The translations under genes and the position numbers were made by a program. A stretch of 53,481 bases of DNA, taken from assembly GCA_014763895.1 (NCBI GenBank), contig JACXUM010000012.1:1-53481 (forward strand). Reading direction: 5' to 3'. Below are positions 53,371 through 53,481 of the stretch, one piece after another; within the stretch, counting starts at the first letter, position 1; each line of letters begins with the position of its first letter. Under the pieces are notes generated by a model. That model was given only the letters and a program-made list of their open reading frames with translations. It was not told the DNA's origin and ran no database searches. The DNA comes from Campylobacterales bacterium (lineage in GTDB: Bacteria; Campylobacterota; Campylobacteria; Campylobacterales; Sulfurovaceae).

Positions 53371-53481
53371 GTTTTTCTTTTTGGGGCTTGACTAGTTTAG
53401 AGATATTAAAGTGCTTTAGGAGTACGATAATACCGATGAAAAACAAGTATATAAAAGTTGCCCACATTTCAGAGACCAAAT
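53297..53481 (-). CDS. Possible 3' end of a membrane protein gene (partial)
   Basis: The frame is open from the right edge of the window to a stop at 53297. It encodes one hydrophobic segment (MWATFIYLFFIGIIVLL) followed by a basic tail (KLVKPQKEKR) and about 25 residues that are encoded by the long hairpin. It could be the end of a gene extending beyond the window, with the hairpin element supplying its C-terminus. It may also be a chance frame. Confidence 0.3.
   Translation of the reverse strand, partial: LVSEMWATFIYLFFIGIIVLLKHFNISKLVKPQKEKRCFTIVRTLLSAYASQYARFHNCT

Noticed and set aside
1-53481. tRNA genes, CRISPR arrays, insertion sequences or prophage
   Set aside because: No tRNA-like folds in the gaps, no regular repeat-spacer pattern, and no transposase, integrase or phage protein among the reading frames.

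Overview
This window is a gene-dense, AT-rich chromosomal segment from a member of the Campylobacterota (formerly Epsilonproteobacteria). Several gene orders match my memory of Campylobacter jejuni: icd-mdh-sucC-sucD-oorDABC; HIT gene / pheS-pheT-aroA-ispH-rpsA-serA; and rny / 5-FCL / thioredoxin-like / ftsY / radA. A HsrA-type orphan response regulator and a monomeric isocitrate dehydrogenase fit the same group. Gene content resembles free-living Sulfurovum/Sulfurimonas-like bacteria, but no 16S rRNA or ATP-citrate lyase is present to settle genus or autotrophy.

Layout. 1-190: palindromic non-coding DNA. 190-849: hsrA-like essential-type regulator (minus strand). 984-4883: a minus-strand operon of 5-FCL, rny, a small unknown protein, a secreted cyclophilin and cmoB. 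4939-7007: plus-strand thioredoxin lipoprotein, ftsY and a membrane protein, convergent with plsC (6994-7680). 7829-10996: radA, a SlyD-type isomerase, acpS, thiS (opposite strand) and a lipoprotein. 10997-16912: a minus-strand operon of a HlyD-like adaptor, a molybdopterin oxidoreductase, argD, a TolC-like channel and a MidA-type methyltransferase. 17024-17363: RNase P RNA.

17477-27640 is a central carbon block on the minus strand: icd, mdh, fumC, sucC, sucD, oorD, oorA, oorB, oorC. Together these interconvert isocitrate, 2-oxoglutarate, succinyl-CoA and succinate, and fumarate, malate and oxaloacetate. 2-Oxoglutarate is handled by the ferredoxin-dependent OOR enzyme, so this limb can run in either the oxidative or the reductive direction. 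Fumarate reductase and citrate cleavage are not in the window.

27797-35899 carries a secreted unknown protein, dnaE, a DJ-1 protein, a FAD/NAD(P) reductase, efp and an AraC/GyrI regulator. 36070-37521 is a biotin carboxylase without its partner subunit. 37659-43190 is a tripartite RND efflux operon whose inner-membrane pump is encoded as two polypeptides. 43382-52143 is the operon pheS-pheT-aroA-ispH-rpsA-serA, with repeated ATGA stop/start overlaps. 52312-53162 holds a HIT protein and an OsmC protein. The right edge has a long imperfect hairpin and possibly the 3' end of a membrane protein gene.

I saw no tRNA, rRNA, CRISPR array, transposase or prophage gene. Most of the window is housekeeping. 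The observations most worth a second look are the cleanly split RND pump with histidine-rich cytoplasmic segments, the molybdopterin oxidoreductase embedded in an argD operon beside an adaptor and TolC with no pump, the hsrA operator-like sequence, and the palindromic elements at both edges. None amounts to a demonstrated new system.
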